NCBI GenBank assembly: GCA_001931875.2
Contig: MSJH02000137.1
Location: 186,001 to 250,000 of the forward strand
Length of the DNA: 64,000 nucleotides
Source of the DNA: Byssochlamys sp. IMV 00236
Taxonomy: Eukaryota > Ascomycota > Eurotiomycetes > Eurotiales > Thermoascaceae
Reading direction: 5' to 3'
The position numbers were made by a program, and so were the translations under genes. Within the stretch, counting starts at the first letter, position 1, and the number at the start of each line of letters is the position of its first letter. The notes below the pieces were generated by a model that searched no databases, was not told the origin of the DNA, and saw only the letters and a list, made by a program, of their open reading frames with translations. Below are positions 36,084-49,229 of this stretch, piece after piece.

Positions 36084-37163
36084 TATAAAATAAAAAGGCA
36101 AGTAATATAAAACTAGGAGAATATAATAAGGGAATATAATAGCTTAATTAAATAGAAAACTTTAAACTATAGCTAGAATACTTAAAAGATAAACTTACCT
36201 TAAAATAGAAATAATAAGCGAAAGACTAAGAAATATAATAATAAAGTATAAATATTAGTATAGGGATATTATATAATAAATACAGATAAAAAAGTAAATA
36301 TATTAATAATGCTAGAAGAAATACTATAATAAAAATTAATGCAAACTCTACTTATTAAGAAACCCTAAGAAAAAGATATAATAAATAATCTTAAGAATAG
36401 TAAAATTAATATTAATTAAGAAATAATTAGACTTTAAACTAAAGCGTAGAATTATAACTAATAGACTTAATTTTATTAGAAACTAGCCTAGTAATACTAA
36501 GCTTAGGTAAGATAACTTAAAACTAAAGCTAGAAGAAGTAAAACTTAAGTATTATAGCTTAAAATACTATAAAAAATAAAAAAATAATAAAAAAAATTAG
36601 CAGATAAAGGAGATATAATACTAAGATAATTAAATATAGCCTAGAGATTACTAAAAGTTATAGTTAAATCTCTAATACCTAAGCCTTCTAGAAATAATAG
36701 ACTAACTAACCCTAATACTATTAAACTAATACTTAATATAGTAAAGATAAAGTCTAGCAATAAGTTAGTAATAGACTAAGAGATAATATAAACTACTACT
36801 ATTACTACTACTACTATTACTATTAAAAGTATATCTTAATTAAATAAATAATAAATAGATAAATTAATCTGTTTAAAATATATAAAATAATAGAAGGAAT
36901 AAATTAATAATAGAGAAGTACTTAAAGATTATATAATAAGTAGGCCTAGGCAATAAAAATATATATATTACTTAAGTTAAAGAGTAATATATTATATAGT
37001 AAATAACCTAAATATAGATAATATAAATATAATTAATATATAAAATAAATAAATACTCCTAGTAGTAAGTTAATATATTAGAAAATAAAAATAATAATTT
37101 GAGAATATAGTAGAAAAAAAAACTAAAGGAAATTAAGCATATACAGATAGCACTAATAAAAAA
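36084..37163. repeat. Unassigned RIP-degraded sequence between families B and A
   Basis: About 1.1 kb of AT-rich sequence with a CTA/TTA-rich microsatellite-like run near 36795-36825. A Lys/Arg-rich reading near 36.5 kb vaguely recalls the tail of pogo-type transposases but is too degraded to assign. Confidence 0.4.
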
Positions 37164-37167
37164 ATAT

Positions 37168-37379
37168 TGTAATTTTATCCGTAGAGATTATATAGCCCCC
37201 TTATATTTAAGTAAGTATACCTCCTATCTATATACTTTATAGGATTACTAGATTAGCCGTTTAATAGGGCTAAGCTCTATTATATAAATAAGCGGGCCGA
37301 TTAACTAAGCTAATTAATTTCTTTAATAAGGGAGGCTGCTCGCTTAGTCGCTTAGATTATATAATATCTTAATATTATA
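37168..37379 (-). repeat. 3' LTR (minus-strand sense) of family A
   Basis: 212 bp, about 90% alike to its partner by eye. It includes the GC-retaining block TAAGCGGGCC and the GATTAGCCGTTTAATAGGGC block. Differences are transitions. Confidence 0.92.
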
Positions 37380-39879
37380 TCCTTTCTTACTAGACTTAAC
37401 TAAGATCGTCTGCGATCCTCGCGCTTATAAAGTCCCCTTAGACTAATTATATCTGTTAATATAATATCTTATTACTAATCCTTTAGCTACTTATAGTCTA
37501 GGAGCTTAATTTAAATTATAATATATTCTTTAATTAGGTAGCAGCTAATTATCCCCCCTAATAATAGCTAATTACTATTATAGCGTATAAGATTAATAAC
37601 TATAGAGTTTATTGCTTAACACTTATTATTATTATATATATTCTATTAAGCTAGGCGATTCTTTATTTTAATCTTAGCCCTTATTTATTAATTCTAATTA
37701 GGCAATATAATTAGGTAAAGGTCTTTGCTAGGTAATTAAGGTATAAGGGATAATCTGCTATAGTAATTAAGGGTATATATTATTTATATCTTATTGTTGT
37801 TATTATCTTCTTTTCCTTTATTTATTATTCTCCTTATGTCTGTTTAAGTTATCTATTTAGTTCTTAATCTTTATTTTCCCTCTACTTCTTGCGTATTATG
37901 CGCCCTAATTATCTCTATTCTTATTATTTATTTATCTACTATAATTTTAACGCCTTATTATATATTCTCCCGCAACCTAGGCTATAACTATTATATAATC
38001 TTTTATTATAATATAGCCTTAAGTAGCCCGCTTACTCTTATTAAAAATAATCTTATATTTTTATTTTATTATATTTTAAGCAGATTAAATACTCTGCGCG
38101 CTCTTTTTAATAGTCTCCTTAATAATTTACCTACTTTAATAACTGGAGCTTATAATAATTATTAGGTTTTTAAAATAACTCTTTTCTATTTATCTTATAC
38201 TCCTTAATTAGTTTAGCCGATTAAATATATTAACGATTTTAACTTAACCCCTATCTATTCTTAAGTTAATTAGACTAATCCTCTCCTAGTTAAATATATA
38301 ATTACTCTGGCTAATTCTGCTAGCGGCTGTCCTATATAATATTATAATCTTAAGGCTCTTTATAACCCTATAGTTCTTATAAACCTGCTAATTATAAGAA
38401 ATTTATATTAGGAGTTATTAGCTATGCGTATAGAATATAGAATTTTCTGGCGCCTTAATAGTAATAACCTATCTTATATATAAAATACTGCTTCTAATAG
38501 TTACTATATCCTAGCTATCTTAATTTAGTTACGCGGTAATATATAGCTTTTTTAGTATATATACTATTATTAGGGCCTTAGCCCTTTTAATAAATATATT
38601 ATATTAGGGGATATTATTAATTATACCTGCGCTAATTATATATAGATAAGCAATTATTAGCATTATAGCATTAGTAAGTCTTATCCTTTTTTTTTAGTTA
38701 ACCTAATTAGCCTTAATAATCTAGGAACTATTATTAGCACTTTCTTTATCTTAGCCTACCCTAGTAATTATTTAGTTCTATCCCCTAATTATTCCGTCCG
38801 CAATAATAATAATAATATCTTTAATATTAAAGGCAATAATGCTATAGAAGTTAAAGAAGTTAAGGTTATTCTATCTATTTATTTTAAAGCGCCTAAACTA
38901 AAGTCTAATTATAAGAGCCGTTTAGGTATCTTATTATACTATATTTATTACTTATTTAGCGAGTTTAATCTTAATTACCTCCTAGCATAGATATTGTCTA
39001 ATTATACTCTTAATTATATTAGTTTTTTATAGGCCGCTAATTAAGCTAGTCTCTTAATTATATAAACTACTCTAACTTATTACGCTTATTAAAACTTTAT
39101 AATTTATATTGCTAATTAGATTCTTATAGAATTAATAGCTTTTTATATAGAGCTTACTAAGTTTACTTCCTACCTTAATAGTATTATTAATACTTATAAA
39201 ACTAAGCCGCGTATATAGTTGCTAGTTATAATCTCTTTAATTCTTTTCTAATTTAATTATTCTAGTAGTCCTTATCTTAGTTAGTTATATTTTTTTATTA
39301 TTTAGGTTAGTGTTTTAAGCAGGCTAATTAGTTTTATTCCTTTAATATTATATATAAGTAGTTTTCTAGTTTATAATAATATAATCCTGTTGCTTAATTC
39401 CTTTTTTTTACCCTTTTTATTATATAGCCTTCTGTCGATATAGTCTATTATTAATATATTTTTTCTTTCTTTATTTAAAGCGATTAATTACTACTATAAA
39501 GGTTTAATTAATTAGGATTATGTCCTAATATATATTAATTACCTCTTTATTCTCTAATTATATTATCTGGGTAATTACCTCTAATAAGGCAGTTAACTCT
39601 TAATTTAAGTCTTTCTTAGTTGGGTCTAAGTCTATTACTAACGCGTATATACGTTATAGCCTCTAATAAAGCTAATAAAATATCTGTTAATCTTCTTTAA
39701 TATAGTTTATCTTTTATAATACCTTATTAACGGCTTTATCTCCCTCCCCTACCTTATATAAATATACTTCTATTTATTCCTATTTATCCTATTCCGCCTA
39801 TATTATTATTAATAACTTTAAATATAATAGGGGAGTAGGTTTTAAAGCGTTAATAATATTATAAACTTTAATTAATTAG

Positions 39880-42500
39880 TAAATATACTGCCCTTTTTTA
39901 ATAAGCGCTTAATTATAAGCTAACGACGTCTATAGTTTTTTTAGGTTATTAACCTTTGCTTTTATTAGCCTTAATCTATTAATTAAGTTGCGCAGAATAT
40001 ATCTTTTAAGCTCCTCTAGAGTATATATCCCTAGGAGATACTGTTTTAAGACCTAATAGGGTCTAAATTAATTATATTGCAGTTTTTAGTATGCCTTGTT
40101 TTTAACTAGTACTTATATTCCCTCTTAAAACCCAGTTAGGGTAATAGCCTTATCCCTAATACACTATATATATATTGCCTAATTTAAGAGTTTTTTATTT
40201 ACTAATAATTAGATATAGTTTATCTTTACTAATTTCTTATTATATTTTATAATTAGGCAATTTATATTGTTATTAATCGGGTTACTAAGTATTCTTAGAT
40301 AAACCCTATATATTAGGTAGAATAGGCTTACCTTTAAGACTAAGTAATATTAAATTTAGGTCGCAAACAATACCTGTAGTAAATACTCGTCTTATAAATA
40401 TATAGGTTTCTCTAATAAGTATTTTATTAGCATTTATCTAAATATATTATTTAGGTTCTTAACTTTCCTATTTATGCGCAAATGCTATAGTATTATTATT
40501 TAGTGCTATATTCTAATTAGTTTTAAGTAGTGCTATACTGCCCTTATAAGTAGGTTATATTTATTATCTATTAAAAGTTCCTGTAGTGCTTTATAATTAA
40601 TATAAATCTTATTATATAAGAATCTTATAATTATCTTTTTTATTATATCTAGAACGGTCTTTACTATTAGCTAGCCTATAGTATAGTTAATTACTATAAT
40701 AATCTAGTAGTTCTTATTTAGTATTATTAGCAGTTGCCTAACTAAGTCTATTCTCTATTATTTAAATAGGCGTATATTTTTCTGCACCTAATATTGCATT
40801 TTCTTATATTTTAATATTAATTAGGGTCGCTGCGCGGTCTAATAATTTAGGCATTTTATTATATATTCTTAGATATCTCTCTATATACTGGGCCACTAGG
40901 CTTATATATAAAGGATACCCTTTAATCCCGGGTAGCCTAAATACCTAAATTCTTTATATATTTAGCGTACTAGGTTATAATAAAACAGTAATTTTAAATA
41001 TAATATCTCTTCCCTGTTATTATAAATGCGGATAAGTATATTATTTATTTCTTATATAGTTACTTTAAATTTAAGGCCGTCCTTTATAATTAATTAGGCT
41101 AATTAATTATCTGTTAAAATAGTGCCTTATTTTTTAAATATAATTATTGCCTCTACTTATTCTTCTTTAAGCGCTTTATATATAGCCAATAATAATATTA
41201 TTATATCTGCTATATATATAGGCTAGTTTTTTATAAAATTAGGGTATTAGCTAATAGCGTCTAAAATAATAGCCTTTAATCTCTTTCTATACTAAATATT
41301 AAAAGTATATTCTTAAAATTCTAATATCTATTATACTAGCTATTTTAAGTATACCTTTATAGACTAGAGGTATTATAGGCTCTTATAGTTAGTAAATATT
41401 ATTATTATTATCCTATTATTAATATACTAATTCTATAGCTGCAATATATATTTAATAGTTAAGAGCTTTTTTTTATAAATAGGGTAGTTTAATTCTATAC
41501 TACTAAGTTTGCGTCTATTATATATAATAGGGTATAGTTAGTTCTCCTTATCTTATTATATAAATATATACCTAATTACTTACTCTAATATATTTATTTT
41601 AATAATAAACGGTTCTTCTTAAACTAGCTATATAAGCACTAATTATAAAGCTAATACTAATTAGATCTATATAAAGGCTACTTTATATATAGTATTTTAT
41701 ATAATTAGGCGAAACTTTCTTTTTTAAGTTACTTTATTAGCCTCTTTTAATAGGTCTAATAATAGAGCTACTATCTATAAAAAATATTATATAAACCGCT
41801 AATAGTAGGTAGCTAATCTTAAAAATTGCTAAACCTTATAGATATTTTTTAATTAAAGCTATTTAGTAATAGCTTTTACCTTATTTAATATTAAGTAAAT
41901 ATATCTTCCTCCTATAATATATTTATAGAATTCTAGTTCTAGTGCTATAAAAATATACTTTATTAGCTTAGTATATAGTTAGTTTTCCTATAAGGTTTAT
42001 AGAATATCCTTAATATGCCAATAATATTCCTCCCTTATATCTGAGAATACTAGGATATTATCTAGGTATATTATATATATTTTGCCAAGGTACTCGCGCA
42101 AAATAGAGTTTATTATAGTCTGAAATATTGCTAGGGCATTTATAAGGCTAAATAATATTACTAACTATTTAAACTTCTTAAAGATTATATTAAAGGCTAT
42201 TTTTAAGATTATATTTTTGCCTATTTAAACTTGCTAATACCCGGAGAGTAAGTTAATCTTAGTAAAGTATTGCGCTAATCTAATTATATTAAAGAGTTCT
42301 TAGATCTATAATAAGAAGTATCTATTTTAAATTAATAGTTTATTTAAAGCCCGGTAATTAATATATATTCTCTATTCCCTTCCTTTCTTTTTAATAAAAA
42401 AAATAGGGAATCCCTAGGGACTAGCTAAGAGTTATATTAGTCCTTTAGCAATTAATTCTTCTAGCTGCTTCTTTAACTCCTAGAGATAATTATATAATAA
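39880..42500 (-). pseudogene. Family A pol pseudogene (RT-RNase H-integrase)
   Basis: On the minus strand, reverse transcriptase at about 42.43-42.25 kb has SP*GFPIFFIKKKGRE followed by NYRALNKLLI (a gypsy RT block 1-2 signature). RNase H lies at about 41.56-41.30 kb (RKLSSIELNYPIYKKKLL, then IIIIIFTNYKSLQYL). The integrase zinc and core region is about 40.95-40.28 kb (VITNRLVKT, then LNNIFRQMLIKYLLEKP). Catalytic Asp codons read as Asn and Gln/Trp codons as stops, all RIP-type changes. Dead. Confidence 0.82.
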
Positions 42501-44703
42501 GGGGTAAGAATTAATATTTACTAGTTTCGCGTTCCCTATATTAATTTTATATTTAAATTCTTTATTAGGTAATAATATAAGTAGTAGTTCTATATAAAAT
42601 ATAGCCTTATATTTTATTAATAATATCTAAAGTTTAGGGTCTATAATTTTTACTAGGGGAATTAAGTTATTTAATCCTTTTAATTTTACTAGTCTAATTA
42701 GCCCTAATAATGCTTTTATAGTACTTTTATATAGGGCTTATATTATTTAGGCAGCAGATAAGATATTTAATATTACCTCTAGCGCTCTTTCTAACTTATA
42801 TCTTATATTAATAAGGTCTAATTAGTGCTATTAGCCCTATTAATCTTTTAATTATATTCTTAAGTTTCTTTAATTAATATAAGGATTATACTTCTTTAGC
42901 TAGTTCCTCCCTAGGATTAAATTATAATCTTATATATTAATCTCCTATATATAAATCCTTTTTATCTAACTCTTTATATATAAGAGGAGGTATTTGCTTA
43001 CTGCGGCTATTATATAGCCTTTATTAAAAAATTTAATCTACAGGGGTTATTTCTCTTCCTAATATTTTTTTAACTATATTTTATAGAGTAACCGCTTTAT
43101 TATAAATATATAACTTATACTTAAATTTATTAAAATTTAAATTTTTTAGGCCTTTTTAGGCGGCCTAATCTACCCTTAGAAAAGGCTTATTAATTCGCTT
43201 AATATAAATAGGTAACCTTTTTAATTAGGCTGCTTAATATTCTATATAATTATTTCTTATTCCTCTTCTCTTTTATTCTGCTCTAGGTTAAGATTATCTA
43301 GTATCTCTAAGGTATTCTTTTATTAAAAAGCCTAGTGCAAATAATTAATAAGAGCTTCTAGGCTTATTAATCCCTAATATTTTTTAATCTAATAGTAGTT
43401 AGCCCAATTACCCTATTATATAGGTTTATCTAGTATTTACTCTACTTATATCTTATTTATCTACACTTATAGTATGTATTTCTCTGCCTATACTATAAAG
43501 CCTATATAGGTAAGTTCTTTTTAGGCCTATTTAGGCTTATAATAGCGGCTGCTAATTAGGCTATATTTAAATTTATTAGATTATCTACTAGGGGGTTTAT
43601 ATATTCCCCTATCTTTAAGTAAATTGCCGCTAGGCCCTGCTCTTATTATATAAAGTAAATAATTACTTAGTTTAGTATTATTAGTTTATTCTTATATTAA
43701 TACTATTCTACCTATAATTTTAGCTTAGTATTCTTTATTACCTTTTATAAGATTACTTTTTTTAATAGGTTAATATCTAGCAGTAAGATAATCTCTTATA
43801 GTATTAATATATATTCCTAAAAGAGTTAGAATCCTTATTTATAGTTTTTATATTATTCCTAATATTTTTTCTAATTATTATAGTCTTAGAAATTATTTAA
43901 GAGCTACTTTTAAAACTTTTTAAGTATATTAATATTAACTGCTTCCCCTTTCTCAGCTTTTATATAGAGGTTTAATTATTTAATCTCTATATTACCTTGC
44001 AGGTAGTTTTAGGCTAATATTACTTTCTGCTACTTAGTAGCTACTTAGCTTATTAGGTCCTTCTTATTTTTAAAATATTATTTTATCTTATTAATCTATT
44101 TTAGCGCTATATTATTTCTAATCTAACTGTTATATTTTAATATATACGCTAGTTTAAATACCTTATAATAGGTTATCGCTGCAGCTAAAGTTAGATTATT
44201 ATTCCCTTTAGGCGAGGTTAATATTATACTAGCTAGGGTAATAATATTTAGGCTAGCTGATAATATTAGCTATTTATTACCCTTTTCTTATAATATATGC
44301 GCTTGCTGCTTATATATTTATTATCTTATTTAATATTCCTTTGCTATTCTTAGATTTAGCTATTCTAATTAGCTATAATATTTAGAGGGTATAGCCGCGG
44401 CTAACCCCTTAAATAACTTATATACCTTTAGGCTTAGCAGTACTATTTATGCCGGCTCTTATATTAATTATAGCTATAGCTAAAATTATAGTTATTATAA
44501 TTACTATTCTATAGTTATAAATTCTTTAAGTATTTTATATTAGATAGGTTAGGGTAGTAGATTAAGATATAATCTTTTAAATAAGTTAAAAATATAAGAA
44601 TTCTTATTATATCCCTTATAATTAGTTAGTAGAGTATAGCCCTAGGCTATTATTTTTTTATAAATTTACTGCTCGGGCGGTCTTAGTATAATATACTACT
44701 AAA

Positions 44704-44915
44704 TATAATTTTGTTTATAGAGATTATATAGCCCCCTTATATCTAAGTAAGCATATCTTCTATCTATATATTCTATAGAATTACTAGATTAGCCGTTTAA
44801 TAGGGCTAGGCCCTATTGTATAAATAAGCGGGCCAATTAGCTAAGCTAATTAGTTCTTTTAATAAGAGAGGCTACTCGCTCGGTCGCTTAAATTATATAA
44901 TATCTTAATATTACA
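44704..44915 (-). repeat. 5' LTR (minus-strand sense) of family A
   Basis: 212 bp partner of 37168-37379, same length and same terminal blocks. TG terminus changed to TA, CA retained. Confidence 0.92.
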
Positions 44916-44919
44916 ATAT

Positions 44920-45438
44920 AAAAAAATCCTAATTAATATACTAATAAAGAGATTAAAGCTAAATATAAAGAATATAAAAAAATAGTAAAAAAAAGAAGTA
45001 AAAAGAAAATAAAGATAATAACTTAGATTAAAATAATAATTAAACTAAGAAATAAATAGAGAAGAAATAAATAAAAATTAAGAAGCTAATAGTAAAGAAA
45101 TAATATTACTTATAAGCTAAGTATAATTATTTATATAATTATTAGTTATATAGCTATACTAATTCTTAGTAAGAGATAAATTATTAAATGCTATTATCTC
45201 CTTAACTTAAGCTAAAATATACTAAATATAATAATTATCAGAAACGCGCAGAGTATTCTTATATATTTAAATACTATATAGACTAATATAATTAAAAGTA
45301 AGCTATATAAACTTCTGCTATATACTTATAAAAAAGATAAAGAAATTATTAAAAGGCTCTTTTAAAGAAGGCTATAGATAATAATCTTAAAAAACTAAGT
45401 ATTTCCTAATATTAGTAGTAGGGTAAATTAAAAAAATC
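44920..45438. repeat. Unassigned RIP-degraded sequence between families A and C
   Basis: About 520 bp, AT-rich. The plus strand reads Lys-rich near 44.95-45.05 kb. This may be the continuation of whatever lies left of family A at 36.1-37.2 kb, split by the family A insertion; not proven. Confidence 0.35.
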
Positions 45439-45443
45439 CTTTA

Positions 45444-45602
45444 TATAATAGAAGAGGTTAGTATTAGCATAGTAGGCTATACCGCCTATAGTACTATCTA
45501 GGTTATATTAGCAAATAGCTATATCCTCAGTAATAGTAGCACTTAAAGAAATTAATCTTTTTATATTCTTTATTTAGCCTTAGCTATATTAGCCTTATTA
45601 TA
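45444..45602 (+). repeat. 5' LTR of family C
   Basis: 159 bp. Shares blocks such as ATAGAAGAGGTTAG and AGCAAATAGCTATATCCT with the 3' LTR. Both terminal dinucleotides are altered to TA by RIP. Confidence 0.93.
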
Positions 45603-48600
45603 AGTAGTAGTATATTCTAAATCTAGGCATCTTTAACTATCTCTATCTTAAGCTTTAGGATATTAGACTATTTAGCATAGAGCTTTATATAAATAGCTAA
45701 GATAATTTTAATATTATTATAATACTGCAAGCTAAAGCCTATATTTAATTTTATTCTCTTCTCTCCTTAATCTCTGCTTATAATCTTATTATAAGTTATA
45801 TTAATTGCCTTTTAATTTATAGCTTTTTAGATAAGCTAGTTAAGCTATAAAGATTAACTCCCCTAGATTATTTTATTCTTAATTAATTTTATTATTTTAT
45901 TTTATCTAGCATTAAAAGGGAGTTTAATATTAGCATATATTATAGTTAATTTAATTATATCTAGGGGTAATACTATTCTATAGGCAAAAATTTTTTCTTT
46001 TCCTATAGACTAGATAATTAACTAAAATACTCTAAACTAAGTTATAAGCAGCTTTTATAAAGCGATAAAGGTACTAATTAATAACTTTATCTTCTTATCC
46101 TAATAATAGAAGCAAAAGATATAGTTAAAAAAAAGCAATATAAAAACTAATTAATTTATTAAATTATAGCTGCTTTAAGATATTATTATTATATATAATA
46201 TAAGTAAGGGCCTTTTTTAACCCTTAAAGGAATATCCTAATATTCTTAGACTAGGGATATTATATATTAGAATATCCTATAAATATCTCTAATATCTCTT
46301 TAGAATTTTTATAAATATAATTTAATAAGCTATTATATTTAAGAACTAACTTTTATTTATTAGTCTTTAATATTAGTAGACTATCCTTAAGTAGGCTAAG
46401 TAAAGATTACACTATAAATAATAAACAGCTAAATAGAGGAATAAGTATTATAAATAATAAAAGACCTATCTGCAATATTATAATACTATTAATTAAAGGT
46501 AAAGAAATAAGTAATAATATAGAGGCTAAGCTATCTAGGGCTAAACTATTAATAAAAGTTAATCTTAATTCTATAAATACTAATACCTTACTTATACAGA
46601 TAATAAAGATAATAATTAAATTAAATAAAATAATAATTAAGACTATAATAAGGCTAGTAAAGTAAAATTAAGATATTCTTTATAAGCTTAGTAAATAGCG
46701 GGAGTAAGATATATAATCTAATAAAAATTATTCTACCTTAGGCAATAATTATAATAATAACTAGGATATTGCTAGTAATATTATAACTATACTAATAAGA
46801 TTATATCTAAATAGCTTAGCCTCCTAAAAGTAAAAAGAACTTAGGTTCTTTTAACTAGATTTAAAAAACTATAAGTATATAGAAATAGGGCTAATAATAA
46901 CTATTAGTAGTTAAACATTCTATAGAGATATTTATCTCTTTATTAAATATATTTAAAACCTTATTATAATTAAGGATAATAAATTAGTCTAGCTATAGCT
47001 TTATATATCTCTTAAGGAATAAGTATTATAATAATATATAGTAAAGCTTTCTAAATTTAAATAAGATAATCTATATATATATTTTATTAAGGAAGCTTAA
47101 ATTCTGCTACTATTAAAATAATTTAAGATTAATACTAATATTATAATACGCGAGCTAAAAAAAATATTATATTTTATAGCTAATATTTAGAATAGAGTTA
47201 TATTATAAAACTTTATATAAATAGTTATTAGGCTATATAAGGTAATAGGACCTAGCATAACCTATATATAGCTTTATTTAACATAGATAAAGTTTTTATT
47301 ATATATATAAAAAGACCTTATCTACTCTAATAAGAATATATTACTAGCTTAATTTATAAAGTTAATAAATAAGGCCTATATAATATAGCAGAACTAGGCC
47401 GATTTAAAGACTTATTAATAATTAAGATAATATAATAAATATAATAATTATAGATATAGTAATAGCTATCTATAAGTACTATTATATTAAGTATATTGTT
47501 ATAATAATTAATAATAACTTAATCTAAGGCTATAACTATAATAGTAATCCTTAGATATAAGACCTGCTATTAATATTTCTTAAGATTAGATAAGATAATT
47601 TATTAATAGAGGAGGTAAAGAAAGTAGATTTATTATATCTTTTTAGGCACTATTTATATAAAACTATAACTAGATAAACTAAAGTATTACTATTTAATAA
47701 ATATTCTTATAGAATTATAATAAGGTCTAATAATTATTTATGCTAAATAACTAGTAAAACTAAGGTAATATTATTCTCTAATAAGCATATAATATATATA
47801 TTAATAATAAGTTAGAAGAGCTAAGAATAGAAGATTTATTATTTATATTATAATAAATAAATATTAATAGCAGATAAAATAGCTCTTTTATAGACGGGTT
47901 TTATTAAGGCATATATTATATATAATATAGAGATACTAGATTCGATAATAGGCCAGATAATAGTATTAAAGATATTAAGGATATAGTAGACTATATAAGA
48001 GATAATAGTTATAATTAATTTATATACTATATTTAATTAAAAGCCCCTATATAAAAATACCGCATATATTTATATAAGTTTAAATTAAATAATAAACTAT
48101 ATTAATACTTTTAAAGCATTTAATTTAAATATAATAAAATAATAGTAATACTATAGATACCTATAATAACTAGAAATAAGATTCTCTAGATAGTATACTT
48201 TATAGCCCTAATGCAGCTATAAATAAGTACTAGATATTCCTTTAAAGAATAGTATTATATAAAGGTATTAGTATATATAGCAAACTTTTAAAAATATATT
48301 ATTATCTGCTTAAATAGTAGATACTCTATAATAATTATTAATAGTTAGTTTTTATAATAATAAGCCCTATATTTATTAATATAGGATATATTAAAAGTTA
48401 TAATTAGAGATATTAGTAATATAATCTTGCTATCTACTTAGTTTATTTAACTCTAAATTAACCTGCCTATTACTCTTAATAGCTAAGATATTAAAGCTAG
48501 ATTAAAAATAAAAATATATTTAGTTAAAGGGCTAAGAGTAAATATTCTTATAAATAATAATATATTTATACTATATAGGTTTATACTTAATTTAGGCAAT

Positions 48601-48836
48601 AATACAGCTATTATTAATACCTGCTAAGGAGTTAAGATAGTAATAAAGGTTATAATAAAGCTAGGGTATTATATACTCTAACCTATTTATTTAGCTTAGC
48701 AGATAGTAATACTGCCAAGGACTAATATATAACTATTAGTTAAGGTAAAGACTAAATTAATTAATAATAAAGACTACCTTTTTAATCTATATTATAATTA
48801 TATTACGCTATTCTTATATATAGTTAATATAAATAT

Positions 48837-49186
48837 TGTTAAGGTACGGGCTTAGGATACTAGTTAAAACGAATAGAATAAGGTAGTTAATATTAGAACT
48901 AGCTATAAGATCTCTATCTAGCTAATTTAGACTAGAATAAGCTATTATAGGCAGGCTTAATAAATAAGATATAGCTTAAAAAGCTTAAATTCAGATTAGG
49001 CTATATATTAAAGATATCTTTATAAGGTTATATAGTTCCTTATATAATCTAGAAAAGTTTTACCTTGCTCTTTTAATTTATATAAGTATTATATAAATTA
49101 GAAGAGTTTAACCTTATTCTTCTAACTTATATAAATATTAGCTAATAAATCTTAAGTAACTTATTTCCCGCGCTAATACTATAATA
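48837..49186 (-). repeat. 3' LTR of family B copy 2
   Basis: 350 bp, reverse complement of the family B LTR. Begins TGTTAAGG on the plus strand, so the CA terminus is intact. Confidence 0.92.
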
Positions 49187-49229
49187 ATACTCTCTTTTTT
49201 AAGATTAAGCTCTATTAAGACTATCTTTT

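Larger units (their letters stand above)
37168..44915 (-). mobile_element. Ty3/gypsy LTR retrotransposon, family A (RIP-dead)
   Basis: 7748 bp with 212-bp LTRs of identical length (37168-37379 and 44704-44915) starting T[G/A]TAATTTT and ending AATATTA[C/T]A. A 4-bp ATAT flank occurs on both sides (37164-37167, 44916-44919), compatible with a target-site duplication but weak evidence in AT-rich DNA. The polypurine tract is on the minus strand (AAGAAAGGA, complement of 37380-37388), and the pol homology is also on the minus strand. From high to low coordinate: RT, RNase H, integrase. About 2.5 kb follow the integrase before the 3' LTR, unusually long. Confidence 0.92.

Noticed and set aside
36440..36620. 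Possible pogo/Fot1 transposase tail
   Set aside because: Only a vague Lys/Arg-rich resemblance after masking stops; no DDE or helix-turn-helix motif found nearby.
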